From NCBI RefSeq assembly GCF_900108035.1, contig NZ_FNVS01000001.1, forward strand, positions 186,001 through 250,000: a DNA stretch of 64,000 nt, in the 5' to 3' direction. Positions 8,625-18,452 of the stretch are shown here, in pieces; within the stretch, counting starts at the first letter, position 1, and each line of letters begins with the position of its first letter. A program made the position numbers and the translations under genes. The stretch is from Parabacteroides chinchillae. Its GTDB lineage: Bacteria; Bacteroidota; Bacteroidia; Bacteroidales; Tannerellaceae. The notes beneath the pieces were generated by a model. The model ran no database searches and was not told where the DNA came from. It was given only the letters and a program-made list of their open reading frames with translations.

Positions 8625-9271
8625 TCGTAAAAGTATGCGGCATGCGCGAGCCGGACAATATACGCGACGTTGCCAGGCTGAACGTGGACTGGATAGGCTT
8701 TATCTTCTACCCCAAATCGCCAAGACGATTTGAAGCAGTTGACAATCATCTTCAAGAATACCGCTTGCGCACCTGTCAACTGAAAAAGGTTGGTGTCTTT
8801 GTCAATGCTTCCGTTGAGACGATGATACAGACAGCTACCTCTTTCGGCCTGGACTACCTGCAACTGCACGGCAATGAAAGTCCGGACGATTGCTACACCC
8901 TTCAGAAACGGGGCTATGCCATTGTTAAAGCCATCCCCATAGCTTCCGCCGAAGATTTGGAGCAGACGGTAAAATACGAAGGACGTATTGACTATTTCCT
9001 TTTCGATACCAAATGCAATGTTTACGGAGGTAGCGGACAACAGTTCGACTGGAATATTCTATCAACCTATAAAGGTGAGACTCCTTTTCTACTGAGTGGT
9101 GGAATCAACCCGGACAGTATTGAAGGCATCCGCCATTTCCGCCATCCCCGGTTTATCGGCATAGACCTGAATAGCGGTTTTGAAACCCAACCCGGACTGA
9201 AAGACGTAGAAAAATTACGAACTTTCCTCTCCGCAATCAGAGAAGTCAAGAAATCTAAGAAGTCAAAGTAG
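8621..9271 (+). CDS. trpF: phosphoribosylanthranilate isomerase
   Basis: TrpF of 216 aa isomerises PRA to CdRP on a TIM barrel. Visible motifs are the N-terminal VKVCGM with the catalytic Cys, WIGFIFYPKSPR, DYLQLHGNES, FDTKCNVYGGSGQQFDW (catalytic Asp) and LSGGINPDSI. The C-terminal tail is lysine-rich (REVKKSKKSK). It overlaps trpC by four bases. Its stop codon lies inside the left arm of a long inverted repeat that separates it from trpA. Confidence 0.95.
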   Translation: MIVKVCGMREPDNIRDVARLNVDWIGFIFYPKSPRRFEAVDNHLQEYRLRTCQLKKVGVFVNASVETMIQTATSFGLDYLQLHGNESPDDCYTLQKRGYAIVKAIPIASAEDLEQTVKYEGRIDYFLFDTKCNVYGGSGQQFDWNILSTYKGETPFLLSGGINPDSIEGIRHFRHPRFIGIDLNSGFETQPGLKDVEKLRTFLSAIREVKKSKKSK

Positions 9272-9322
9272 TTAAGTAGTCAGAGTCGCTATTATTCTTA
9301 ACTACTTGACTACTTAACTACT
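9267..9322. repeat. 16-bp inverted repeat between trpF and trpA
   Basis: AGTAGTTAAGTAGTCA (9267-9282) and its exact complement (9307-9322) surround a 24-bp loop that itself contains another partial copy (TTAACTACT). No T run follows, so this is not a classical terminator. It may be an mRNA-stability or processing element, or a mobile intergenic repeat. Confidence 0.8.
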
Positions 9323-9338
9323 AATTAATATTATCAAT

Positions 9339-10112
9339 ATGAATCGCATCACAAACTTATTCAACACCAAAAAAGGCGGTATACTGTCCGTCTTTTTCAC
9401 AGCCGGTTATCCCGGCCTCAACAATACGGCAGCCACCCTTCAAGCCCTTCAAAACAAAGGCATCGATATGGTGGAAGTAGGCATCCCTTTCTCTGACCCA
9501 ATGGCCGATGGCCCCGTCATTCAGGAAGCAGCCACACAAGCGCTGCGAAACGGAATGACTCTCCGTCTGCTCTTTCAACAATTAAAAGAAATACATCATG
9601 ATATACATATTCCTGTAATTCTGATGGGGTACCTCAACCCTATCATGCAATACGGATTTGAGGCTTTTTGCCAAAGTTGTGCAGATGCAGGTGTATCCGG
9701 TGTTATCATTCCCGACCTTCCATATGCCGACTATATGGAAGATTACAAACCCATAGCCGACCGTTACGATCTAAAAGTCATCATGCTCATTACCCCCGAA
9801 ACCTCCGAAGAACGCATACGTCTCATTGACGCTCATACCAGCGGATTTATCTACATGGTATCAAGCGCTGCCGTCACCGGGGCACAAAAAGATTTCGATG
9901 AAAAAAAGCAAGCCTATTTCCGCCGCATCAATGCAATGGGATTGCACAACCCACGGCTGATCGGTTTCGGCATCAGCAATAAAGCTACTTACGAAGCAGC
10001 CGTAGCCAATTCATCGGGCACTATCATCGGCAGTAAGTTTGTACAACTGCTAAAAAGCGAAGCTACACCTGCGGAAGCAGTCGATAAGTTACTGGAAGCT
10101 CTGAAACAATAG
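9339..10112 (+). CDS. trpA: tryptophan synthase alpha chain
   Basis: TrpA of 257 aa cleaves indole-glycerol phosphate to indole, which is channelled to TrpB. The catalytic Glu is in [18 protein letters not shown] and the catalytic Asp in [15 protein letters not shown]. Phosphate-binding loops are LIGFGISN and [10 protein letters not shown]. Length is normal. It is the last trp gene and is set off from trpF by an inverted repeat. Confidence 0.96.
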   Translation: MNRITNLFNTKKGGILSVFFTAGYPGLNNTAATLQALQNKGIDMVEVGIPFSDPMADGPVIQEAATQALRNGMTLRLLFQQLKEIHHDIHIPVILMGYLNPIMQYGFEAFCQSCADAGVSGVIIPDLPYADYMEDYKPIADRYDLKVIMLITPETSEERIRLIDAHTSGFIYMVSSAAVTGAQKDFDEKKQAYFRRINAMGLHNPRLIGFGISNKATYEAAVANSSGTIIGSKFVQLLKSEATPAEAVDKLLEALKQ

Positions 10113-10154
10113 CAATCTTCGTGATGTTTTATTCATAAATTAAAATCCGAAAAG

Positions 10155-11297
10155 ATGAACAATTTCACATTTCACAATCCAACCCGCCTGATTTTCGGCA
10201 AGGGTATGATCGAAAAGTTAACAACGGCCATTCCAGCCGTCCACCACATCATGGTAACGTTTGGAGGAGGAAGCATAAAGAAAAACGGAGTATACGATCA
10301 GGTAATCAGAGCCCTTAAAGGCCGTGATATTGTAGAATTCTGGGGTATCGAACCTAATCCGACCATCGAAACTCTCCGCAAAGCTATCGAGTTGGGAAAA
10401 GGGAAGCAGATAGACTTCCTGGTTGCTGTTGGCGGTGGCTCAGTTATAGACGGAACCAAACTGATTTCTGCCGGGCTGAATTATAACGGAGATGCCTGGG
10501 ACCTCGTAAAAAAAGGTTCTTATTACGATTGTATTCCAATGGGAACTGTCCTCACCCTGCCCGCCACTGGTTCGGAAATGAATAACGGGGCTGTAATTTC
10601 CTGCAAGGAGACACAAGAAAAATACCCATTTTACAGCGACTATCCGGTATTCTCCATACTTGACCCGGAGACGACTTTCTCATTACCTTCTTTCCAGATA
10701 GCCTGCGGAATTGCCGACACTTTTGTACATGTGATGGAGCAATATATGACAACCACCGGACAATCCCGGCTGATGGATCGCTGGGCGGAAGGAATACTAG
10801 ATACTCTCGTTGAAATAGCCCCTCAAATCAAAAATGATCCCAAGAATTACAATCTGATGGCCGATTTTATGCTGTCTGCAACAATGGGATTAAACGGTTT
10901 CATATCTATGGGAGTATCGCAGGACTGGGCAACTCACATGATCGGGCATGAACTGACAGCACTCCATGGCCTGACCCACGGCGCTACACTGGCAATTGTT
11001 TTTCCCGGAACCCTTCGCACCCTCCGTGACCAGAAAAAAGACAAGATTCTCCAATACGGTGAACGTGTCTGGGGCATCAACTATGGTTCGGCCAACGAAC
11101 GAATAGACAAGGCAATAGAAAAAACAGAACAGTTCTTCCGTAGTCTCGGATTACAAACCCGTTTATCAGAAGTAAACATCGGTGACGAAACAATTACCGA
11201 AATAGAACATCGTTTCAACAAACGCGGTGTTGCTTTTGGCGAATGTCAGAATGTAGACGGAAAGACAGCAAGGGCTATTCTTGAAAACTGTAAATAA
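10155..11297 (+). CDS. iron-containing alcohol dehydrogenase (YqhD/butanol dehydrogenase type)
   Basis: Group III metal-dependent alcohol dehydrogenase, 380 aa, of the NAD(P)H-dependent BDH/YqhD subfamily that reduces aldehydes. The nucleotide loop GGGSVIDGTK is near residue 97, followed by LPATGSEMNNG. Metal ligands are Asp and His in GIADTFVHVMEQYMT and the two His of LTALHGLTHGA. The length and the EFWGIEPNPTIE segment match the BDH group. It starts 43 bases after trpA without a visible terminator between, so it may be read through from the trp operon, but it has no known role in tryptophan synthesis. The substrate is unknown. Confidence 0.88.
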   Translation: MNNFTFHNPTRLIFGKGMIEKLTTAIPAVHHIMVTFGGGSIKKNGVYDQVIRALKGRDIVEFWGIEPNPTIETLRKAIELGKGKQIDFLVAVGGGSVIDGTKLISAGLNYNGDAWDLVKKGSYYDCIPMGTVLTLPATGSEMNNGAVISCKETQEKYPFYSDYPVFSILDPETTFSLPSFQIACGIADTFVHVMEQYMTTTGQSRLMDRWAEGILDTLVEIAPQIKNDPKNYNLMADFMLSATMGLNGFISMGVSQDWATHMIGHELTALHGLTHGATLAIVFPGTLRTLRDQKKDKILQYGERVWGINYGSANERIDKAIEKTEQFFRSLGLQTRLSEVNIGDETITEIEHRFNKRGVAFGECQNVDGKTARAILENCK

Positions 11298-11316
11298 ATG
11301 AAGCTTATTTAATACG

Positions 11317-11354
11317 AAAACAGGGAGGTGATTTTTACACCTCCCTGTTTTTTA
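11317..11354. terminator. bidirectional terminator between convergent genes
   Basis: AAAACAGGGAGGTG (11317-11330) pairs with 11338-11351, followed by TTTT on the plus strand and preceded by A-rich sequence, so it can stop both the ADH transcript and the leftward crp-like transcript. Confidence 0.85.
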
Positions 11355-11939
11355 CTGCAAACTGGCACGCACCCTGCTGAGCGTTTCCGGCGTCATAAGA
11401 AGATAGGAAGCAATGTGAGACAATGGTGCACGCTGTATGATTTCGGGATGTTCTTTCAACAAACGGTTATAACGCTCGTTAGCCGTTTCAAAACGGAATG
11501 AGTCTGTTTTCCGCTGTGATAAAATGAGAGAATCTTCCAACAAGCCACGATAAATGACTTCGATCTCATAATTTTCAGAAGCTAATTTCAATAATGGATC
11601 ATGAGGAATCCCATACAAAACTGTATTTTCCAGAGCTTCTACCATCAAATGCGCCGGACGCTGACGAAGAAAGCTTTCAATACAGATAAAAATACTATGC
11701 TCACATGCAAAATGTTCTGTCAGATCTTTCTTGTTTTTAAAGTAAAACTGGCGGATCATGCCTTTCTCTACATATCCTATCTGTTTACAGATTTCCCCTT
11801 CATTCAGGAATATTGTATTTTTCTTCAGGTCTGTACGGATTAATATAGAGGCCAACTTATCTACAGCTTCTTCAGTTATTTGAAACGGAGGATACGATAG
11901 CTCTACAATCTTATGTGCTATATCTCTTTGGGAATTCAT
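11352..11939 (-). CDS. Crp/Fnr-family transcription regulator
   Basis: Crp-type regulator of 195 aa. The N-terminal two-thirds form a cyclic-nucleotide-binding-like jelly roll (KNTIFLNEGEICKQIGYVEKG then MIRQFYFKNKKDLTEHF). The C-terminus ends in SHIASYLLMTPETLSRVRAS, the recognition part of the winged helix. No cysteine cluster of the Fnr type is visible. Many short Crp-like proteins of this kind occur in Bacteroidota with unknown ligands. It is convergent with the ADH gene and has its own promoter (11962-11991). The target genes are unknown. Confidence 0.85.
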   Translation of the reverse strand: MNSQRDIAHKIVELSYPPFQITEEAVDKLASILIRTDLKKNTIFLNEGEICKQIGYVEKGMIRQFYFKNKKDLTEHFACEHSIFICIESFLRQRPAHLMVEALENTVLYGIPHDPLLKLASENYEIEVIYRGLLEDSLILSQRKTDSFRFETANERYNRLLKEHPEIIQRAPLSHIASYLLMTPETLSRVRASLQ

Positions 11940-11961
11940 TCAAAGTCGTTTTTAATCAACG

Positions 11962-11991
11962 CAAAGATAGAAATTAATTGATATATCCAAA
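11962..11991 (-). promoter_or_regulatory. promoter of the Crp-family gene
   Basis: On the minus strand, TTTG (11988-11991) and TATCTTTG (11962-11969) are 18 bp apart, matching the Bacteroidota -33/-7 pattern. The start of transcription would be about 15 bases before the ATG. Confidence 0.72.
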
Positions 11992-12022
11992 CATAGAAAA
12001 AGTTCATCAAAACTTATATCAA

Positions 12023-15000
12023 CTATTTATATTCCTGCCAGCTTTTAATCTGAATATCGTCTATACTTAATGTACAGAAGGCTTCGATAAAAGCACTTGC
12101 CAGACGAGCGTTCGTGATAAGCGGAATATTCAGGTCTGTAGCAGCACGACGTATCTTATAACCGTTATCCAATTCACCGGCAGAAAGATCACGGGGTATG
12201 TTCACTACCATATCAATCTTCTTTTCATGCAACATGGTAAGTGCCTGCGGCTCGCCTTGCTCACTCGGCCAGTACACCTGAGTACAGGGTATATTGTTTT
12301 CTGCCAGGAAACGATATGTACCTCCGGTAGCATAAAGGTTATAGCCTTTCGCCGCTAACATCTTTGCCGCATCAAGCATTGCCACTTTCTGTTTCGGCGT
12401 ACCGGTAGAAAGTAGAATGTTCTTTGCCGGAATACGGTAACCGACCGAAAGCATACTCTTCAAAACGGCCTCGGATAGATCATCACCTATACAACCCACC
12501 TCACCGGTAGAGGCCATATCCACACCTAATACAGGGTCAGCTTTTTGCAAACGGTTAAAGGAGAACTGGGAAGCTTTGATACCTACATAATCCAGGTCAA
12601 ATTCATTCTTATTAGGTTTTTCGACAGGCAATCCCAACATAATGCGGGTAGCCAGTTCGATAAAGTTTATCTTCAACACCTTGCTCACAAAGGGGAAGCT
12701 TCGGGAAGCACGGAGATTACACTCTATCACCTTTATCTCATTGCCCTTGGCCAAATACTGAATATTGAACGGGCCGGAGATATTCAGTTCTTTTGCAATC
12801 TGCTTGCTGATGCGTTTGATACGACGGACTGTTTCCACATACAGTTTTTGTGCAGGGAACTGAATAGTTGCATCGCCGGAATGGACACCCGCAAACTCGA
12901 TATGTTCGCTGATTGCATACATGACAATCTCACCTTTATCGGCAACAGCATCCATTTCCACCTCCTTGGCATGTTCGATAAACTGGCTCACCACAACCGG
13001 GTGTTTTTTCGACACATTGGCGGCCAGCTTGAGGAAGCGTTCCAACTCGTCCTGATTAGAACAAACATTCATAGCAGCACCACTCAGTACATAGCTCGGA
13101 CGAACCAATACAGGAAACCCGACTTCATCCACAAAAGCATGGATGTCTTCCATCGAAGAAAGCTCCTTCCAGCGGGGCTGGTCTACACCGATCCGGTCAA
13201 GCATGGCAGAGAACTTTTCACGGTCTTCGGCATTATCGATACTCTTTGCAGAAGTTCCGAGGATATTGACATGTTGTTCATCCAAACGCATAGCCAAATT
13301 ATTTGGTATCTGACCTCCGGTAGAGACAATCACGCCGTGCGGATTTTCCAATTCGAGAATATCCATCACACGTTCGAAAGTCAGTTCGTCAAAGTAAAGG
13401 CGATCACACATATCATAGTCTGTCGACACGGTTTCAGGATTATAGTTGATCATAACAGAGCGCCAACCTTCCTTGCGGATCGTATTCAACGCCTGCACTC
13501 CACACCAATCAAACTCGACTGAACTGCCGATACGGTATGCACCGGAGCCCAGCACAACTATCGAACGGCGGTCGCCGACATATTGCACATCATTCTCTGT
13601 TCCGCTGTAAGTCAGGTACAGGTAGTTAGTCTGAGCCGGATATTCGGCAGCCAACGTGTCGATTTGTTTTACAACAGGCAGTATGTTATGTTCTTTACGG
13701 AATTGACGCACCTGCATCATTCCTTTCTCTATATCATCATCCAAACCAAGAGCCCGTGCAATCTGGAAGTCCGAGAAACCTTGAACCTTCGCCCGGCGAA
13801 TCAAGGCCGGGTCTAACCGCCAACGTTGTATTCCTTTCATATCAAATGCCCGCAGTTCTTTATCGGTTTGCATAATACCATACAGCTTTTGCAGGAACCA
13901 GCGGTCTATCCGGGTAAGCTCATGTATCTGGTCTACAGTATAACCGGCACGGAAAGCCTTCGAGATAACAAAAATGCGGGAGTCGGTCGGTTCGTGCAAA
14001 GCTTTATCTATATCCGGTATGACCAGTTCTTTATTCTCTACAAAACCGTGCATTCCCTGTCCAATCATACGAAGACCTTTTTGAATGGCTTCCTCAAACG
14101 TACGTCCGATAGCCATCACCTCGCCTACCGACTTCATGCTGCTGCCTAGTTCACGGGCTACGCCGTGGAATTTCCCCAAATCCCAACGCGGAATTTTACA
14201 AACCACATAGTCCAGAGCCGGTTCGAAGAAAGCGCTCGTAGTCTTCGTCACCGAATTCTTCAAATCAAACAAACCATAACCCAGACCCAACTTGGCAGCG
14301 ACAAATGCCAGCGGATAACCAGTTGCCTTTGATGCCAATGCCGACGAACGGCTCAAGCGGGCATTTACCTCAATCACCCGGTAATCTTCACTTTCCGGAT
14401 CGAAAGCATATTGCACATTACATTCTCCTACAATGCCGATATGGCGAATGATGCGGATTGCCAGCTCACGGAGCTTATGATACTCGCTATTAGTAAGCGT
14501 TTGCGAAGGAGCTATCACAATCGATTCACCTGTATGGATGCCAAGCGGATCGAAGTTTTCCATGTTGCAGACAGTGATACAGTTGTCGAAGCGGTCGCGC
14601 ACCACCTCGTATTCCACCTCTTTCCACCCCTTCAAACTCTTTTCTACCAATACTTGCGGGGAGAAAGAAAAGGCTTTTTCCGCCAGTACATCCAGCTCTT
14701 CTTCATTATCGCAAAAGCCAGAACCAAGTCCACCCAACGCATATGCTGCGCGGATGATAACCGGATATCCCAGTTCTTTGGCTGCACGGCGGGCATCAAC
14801 GATATTATCTACCGCTTCACTTTTTATAGTCTTCACACCGATTTCGTCCAACTTACGGACAAACAGTTCGCGGTCTTCCGTATCCATGATAGCCTGCACC
14901 GGCGTTCCTAATACGCGCACATCATATTTCTCCAATACTCCACTCTGATACAAAACCACACCGCAATTCAGTGCCGTTTGCCCTCCAAAGGCCAATAAAA

Positions 15001-15250
15001 TACCGTCAGGACGCTCCTTGGCAATTACCTTTTCTACAAAAAAAGGAGTGACAGGCAGGAAGTAAACCGTATCGGCAACCCCTTCGGACGTTTGCACCGT
15101 AGCAATATTAGGATTGATGAGCACCGTATGAATACCCTCTTCTTTGATAGCCTTCAATGCCTGGCTGCCCGAATAGTCGAACTCGCCGGCTTCACCTATC
15201 TTAAGTGCGCCGGAACCTAGTACCAGGACTTTCTTTATATTTTCTTTCAT
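12023..15250 (-). CDS. carB: carbamoyl-phosphate synthase large subunit
   Basis: CarB of 1075 aa makes carbamoyl phosphate for pyrimidines and arginine from bicarbonate, ATP and ammonia delivered by CarA. It has the usual two ATP-grasp halves, each opened by a homologous motif (VLGSGALKIGEAGEFDYSG near residue 10; VLGSGAYRIGSSVEFDWCG near residue 565). The C-terminal allosteric MGS-like domain (from about 930) contains KMLAAKGYNLYATGGTYRFL. Length is normal. It lies 183 bases downstream of carA in the purF-carA-carB operon; the gap shows no obvious terminator. Confidence 0.97.
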   Translation of the reverse strand: MKENIKKVLVLGSGALKIGEAGEFDYSGSQALKAIKEEGIHTVLINPNIATVQTSEGVADTVYFLPVTPFFVEKVIAKERPDGILLAFGGQTALNCGVVLYQSGVLEKYDVRVLGTPVQAIMDTEDRELFVRKLDEIGVKTIKSEAVDNIVDARRAAKELGYPVIIRAAYALGGLGSGFCDNEEELDVLAEKAFSFSPQVLVEKSLKGWKEVEYEVVRDRFDNCITVCNMENFDPLGIHTGESIVIAPSQTLTNSEYHKLRELAIRIIRHIGIVGECNVQYAFDPESEDYRVIEVNARLSRSSALASKATGYPLAFVAAKLGLGYGLFDLKNSVTKTTSAFFEPALDYVVCKIPRWDLGKFHGVARELGSSMKSVGEVMAIGRTFEEAIQKGLRMIGQGMHGFVENKELVIPDIDKALHEPTDSRIFVISKAFRAGYTVDQIHELTRIDRWFLQKLYGIMQTDKELRAFDMKGIQRWRLDPALIRRAKVQGFSDFQIARALGLDDDIEKGMMQVRQFRKEHNILPVVKQIDTLAAEYPAQTNYLYLTYSGTENDVQYVGDRRSIVVLGSGAYRIGSSVEFDWCGVQALNTIRKEGWRSVMINYNPETVSTDYDMCDRLYFDELTFERVMDILELENPHGVIVSTGGQIPNNLAMRLDEQHVNILGTSAKSIDNAEDREKFSAMLDRIGVDQPRWKELSSMEDIHAFVDEVGFPVLVRPSYVLSGAAMNVCSNQDELERFLKLAANVSKKHPVVVSQFIEHAKEVEMDAVADKGEIVMYAISEHIEFAGVHSGDATIQFPAQKLYVETVRRIKRISKQIAKELNISGPFNIQYLAKGNEIKVIECNLRASRSFPFVSKVLKINFIELATRIMLGLPVEKPNKNEFDLDYVGIKASQFSFNRLQKADPVLGVDMASTGEVGCIGDDLSEAVLKSMLSVGYRIPAKNILLSTGTPKQKVAMLDAAKMLAAKGYNLYATGGTYRFLAENNIPCTQVYWPSEQGEPQALTMLHEKKIDMVVNIPRDLSAGELDNGYKIRRAATDLNIPLITNARLASAFIEAFCTLSIDDIQIKSWQEYK

Positions 15251-15433
15251 TGTATTATTATCTTTTCTTTATTAATGCCAATCCGTAATGTAAGAAGCAA
15301 AGTAGTTAAAAACAACAGGCTATTTCTACCCGGCTACTAAGTCACCCTAAACTTCCGACATGTATGCGAAGCCCTACAATTTAATTACAGATGTAGCTGC
15401 GGTTAAATTTGAGCTTCTCGCAAACCTGTCCTG

Positions 15434-16537
15434 TCACAGCAGAGCCACAAAGTCATCAAAAATGAACTCCGTATCTGTAGGGCCGCTGCATGCTTCGGGG
15501 TGAAACTGAGCGGAAAAGAAGGGCTTTGTCTTATGACGTATGCCTTCGTTGGTACCATCGTTCATATTGATAAAGAGCGGTTCCCATTCAGTACCCAATG
15601 TGTCGTTATCTACTGCATAACCATGATTCTGGGAGGTGACAAAGCATTTTTCCGTACCAACCATACGTACCGGCTGGTTATGGCTGCGATGTCCGTACTT
15701 CAATTTATAGATAGAAGCACCACCGGCTTTTGCCAGCAATTGGTTTCCCATACAAATGCCGCAGATGGGCTTATCGCCCTGCAACGCTTTACGGATATTC
15801 TGTACGGCAGCATCGCAGGTATCGGGGTCGCCCGGGCCGTTCGAAAGAAATAATCCATCGTATTCCAATTGATTGAAATCATAGTCCCAGGGCACACGGA
15901 TTACCGTTACATTCCGTTTCAAAAGGCTGCGGATAATATTATGTTTTACTCCGCAATCAACTAACACAACACGTTTCTTCCCTCCAGCATACGTAATAAC
16001 TTCTTTGCAGGATACGTTATCCACATAGTTTACATTTCCATATTGCCCGAAACCGGACACATTCTCCTTATCATCGTCTCCAATAATAATGCGTCCCATC
16101 ATTACACCATGTTCGCGCAACTTCTTTGTCAACGCACGGGTATCAATGCCATAAATGCCCGGAACGCCCTCATCCTTGAGCCAGTCGCCAAGGCTTTCCA
16201 CCGCGTTCCAATGGCTATATTCATGGCTGTAGTCGCTCACAATAATTGCTTCCGCATGTATCTTTTCGCTCTCCATAAAGGTTGCAATCCCTTCTTCATT
16301 GAAGATGCGTGGAGGTACTCCATAATTGCCTGCCAACGGATAAGTCAAGACCATCAACTGACCGGCATAAGAGGGATCGGTCAAACTTTCCGGGTATCCT
16401 GTCATGGCAGTGTTGAACACTACTTCGCCGGCAATGTTTTTATCAGCACCAAAAGAGATGCCTCGGAAAACAGTACCGTCATCCAGAATCAATGTTGCTT
16501 TTTTTTCTTTCTGCATATAATCCATATGTTGTGTCAT
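15434..16537 (-). CDS. carA: carbamoyl-phosphate synthase small subunit
   Basis: CarA of 367 aa, the glutaminase partner of CarB. The N-terminal domain has DGTVFRGISFGA and VVFNTAMTGYPESLTDPSYAG. The C-terminal class I amidotransferase has the catalytic Cys in PICGICMGNQLLA, SQNHGYAVD, and His/Glu in QFHPEACSGP. The start chosen (MTQHMDYMQ) overlaps the upstream purF stop by ATGA. An internal Met (MQKEKKATL) a few codons later is possible. Confidence 0.95.
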   Translation of the reverse strand: MTQHMDYMQKEKKATLILDDGTVFRGISFGADKNIAGEVVFNTAMTGYPESLTDPSYAGQLMVLTYPLAGNYGVPPRIFNEEGIATFMESEKIHAEAIIVSDYSHEYSHWNAVESLGDWLKDEGVPGIYGIDTRALTKKLREHGVMMGRIIIGDDDKENVSGFGQYGNVNYVDNVSCKEVITYAGGKKRVVLVDCGVKHNIIRSLLKRNVTVIRVPWDYDFNQLEYDGLFLSNGPGDPDTCDAAVQNIRKALQGDKPICGICMGNQLLAKAGGASIYKLKYGHRSHNQPVRMVGTEKCFVTSQNHGYAVDNDTLGTEWEPLFINMNDGTNEGIRHKTKPFFSAQFHPEACSGPTDTEFIFDDFVALL

Positions 16538-18420
16538 TTGACTAAATATTCTTCTTCCATGTAATTAATGAAGGCTTTGTTTACCAACCGTGCTCCTCCC
16601 GGTGTCGGATAATCGCCCGAAAAATACCAATCGCCCGGATGGTCAGGACAAGATGCGTGCAGCCCTTCCAAAGTCTGATAGACAATCTCCACCTTTGTCC
16701 GGGTCTTCTCCGTGGTAAGCAGTTCAACCATCTTAGCCGATATCTCCCGGTCGGTAAAAGGAGCATAAATCTCCTTTACATAGTTTACGATCAGATCTCT
16801 CCCTGCCATCTGTTGTTCTTTTGCCTTCCGGTAAACCTCCAGGATGATGTTTTCCATTCCCCGGTCTCTCAATAATGCCACTGCAGCCTTAAAGGCTATA
16901 AATTCGCTCATCCGCGACATATCAATACCATAATAATCCGGGTATCGAACCTGGGGAGAAGAAGAAACTATGACGATCTTCTTCGGATGCAAGCGATCGA
17001 GGATACTGATAATGCTTTGCTTCAGAGTTGTTCCGCGAACGATACTATCGTCTATCACGACCAGATTGTCTATATACGGCTCCAAACTTCCGTAAGTAAT
17101 ATCGTATACATGAGCAGCCAGATCGTTACGGCTGTTGCCTTCGGCTATAAAGGTACGCAATTTTATGTCTTTAATCGCCACTTTCTCACAACGAACGCGC
17201 TTAGAAAGGATATCAGACAACTCTTGTTCATCAAGAAGGCGTTTGCTGCCGATAATCTGTTCGGTTTTAAGGCGGTTCAAGTAATTGTTTAATCCCTCCT
17301 CCATACCAAAATAAGCAACCTCCGCCGTATTTGGGATGAAAGAGAAGACGGTATGATCCAGATCATGATCTACAGCGTTCAGTATATCAGGCACCAGATT
17401 GCTGCCCAGTAGCTTCCTTTCCTTATATATATCTACGTCGCTACCCCGGGAGAAATAGATACGTTCGAAAGAGCAAGCTTTATTCTCTTTCGGTTCTATA
17501 ATCTGTGAAGTCCGGATTTCTCCCTTCTTATTGATAAAGAGGGCTTCTCCCCTATTCAGTTCTTTTATATCCTCTACTTGCACATTCATTGCAGTCTGTA
17601 TAACCGGACGTTCCGAAGCAAGTACAGCAATCTCGTCGTCCACATAGTAAAAAGCCGGACGAATACCCCACGGATCACGTACACTAAAAAATTCGCCACT
17701 ACCTGTAAGGCCGCATATTACATAACCTCCATCCCATTGTGGAGCACAGCGTTTCAGTACGTTTGACAGATCAATCTGATTTTCTATAGCATGGGTAATA
17801 TCCATTCCGGTCAACCCCTCTGCCTCACTCTTGCAATAAAGACGTTCTACTTCACGATCCAAACGATGCCCCATCTGCTCCAACATGATATATGTATCGG
17901 AGTATTTACGCGGGTGTTGACCGATAGCTGTTATCTCATGGAAAATATCGTCTACGTTTGTCAGGTTGAAGTTACCGCAAAGAGCCAGATTCTTGGCACG
18001 CCAGTTATTGCGCCGTAAAAAAGGATGGATATAAGAAATACCGGATTTGCCGGTGGTACTATAACGGAGATGCCCCATATAAAGCTCTCCTGCAAAAGGA
18101 AGGTTAGCCTTGGCGTAATATGGATCATTCGATTTATCGGAAGGTAGTTCTTTGTAATGTTGATGAACAGCAGAAAATATATCTGTTATTGCACTTGTTC
18201 CAAGTGCCCTTTCACGAAACATATATTCTTCGCCGGGACTTGCTTCCAATTTAACACAAGCTAAACCGGCACCTTCCTGTCCGCGGTTATGCTGCTTTTC
18301 CATCAGCAGATAAAGTTTATTGAGCCCATACATCCAGGTTCCATACTTCTCGTAATAATACTCTAAAGGTTTCAATAACCGAATCATGGCGACTCCACAC
18401 TCATGTTTAAGTACTTCCAT
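16534..18420 (-). CDS. purF: amidophosphoribosyltransferase, long Bacteroidota form
   Basis: Class II glutamine amidotransferase fused to a phosphoribosyltransferase domain. The family reaction is glutamine + PRPP to phosphoribosylamine, the first step of purine synthesis. The nucleophile would be Cys8 (HECGVAM) after removal of a short propeptide. The glutaminase domain shows EKQHNRGQEGAG and GHLRYSTTGKSG. The PRPP loop VVIDDSIVRGTT is at 454-465. At 628 aa it is about 130-150 aa longer than E. coli PurF (505 aa) or B. subtilis PurF (476 aa); the extra length is partly a C-terminal extension (after about 520) that reads like ordinary folded sequence. It is translationally coupled to carA, linking purine and pyrimidine/arginine use of glutamine. 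Confidence 0.87.
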   Translation of the reverse strand: MEVLKHECGVAMIRLLKPLEYYYEKYGTWMYGLNKLYLLMEKQHNRGQEGAGLACVKLEASPGEEYMFRERALGTSAITDIFSAVHQHYKELPSDKSNDPYYAKANLPFAGELYMGHLRYSTTGKSGISYIHPFLRRNNWRAKNLALCGNFNLTNVDDIFHEITAIGQHPRKYSDTYIMLEQMGHRLDREVERLYCKSEAEGLTGMDITHAIENQIDLSNVLKRCAPQWDGGYVICGLTGSGEFFSVRDPWGIRPAFYYVDDEIAVLASERPVIQTAMNVQVEDIKELNRGEALFINKKGEIRTSQIIEPKENKACSFERIYFSRGSDVDIYKERKLLGSNLVPDILNAVDHDLDHTVFSFIPNTAEVAYFGMEEGLNNYLNRLKTEQIIGSKRLLDEQELSDILSKRVRCEKVAIKDIKLRTFIAEGNSRNDLAAHVYDITYGSLEPYIDNLVVIDDSIVRGTTLKQSIISILDRLHPKKIVIVSSSPQVRYPDYYGIDMSRMSEFIAFKAAVALLRDRGMENIILEVYRKAKEQQMAGRDLIVNYVKEIYAPFTDREISAKMVELLTTEKTRTKVEIVYQTLEGLHASCPDHPGDWYFSGDYPTPGGARLVNKAFINYMEEEYLVK

Positions 18421-18444
18421 TGGGGTTTTATTTTAATACGGCGA

Positions 18445-18452
18445 CAAAGTTA
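18445..18452 (-). promoter_or_regulatory. -7 box of the purF-carAB promoter
   Basis: On the minus strand TAACTTTG matches TAnnTTTG and lies 25 bases before the purF ATG. No -33 TTTG is seen at the normal spacing, so this is a partial match. Confidence 0.5.

Noticed and set aside
12545-13522. 325-aa plus-strand ORF opposite carB
   Set aside because: It is the antisense shadow of carB. The carB reading frame has full-length family motifs; this one has none.
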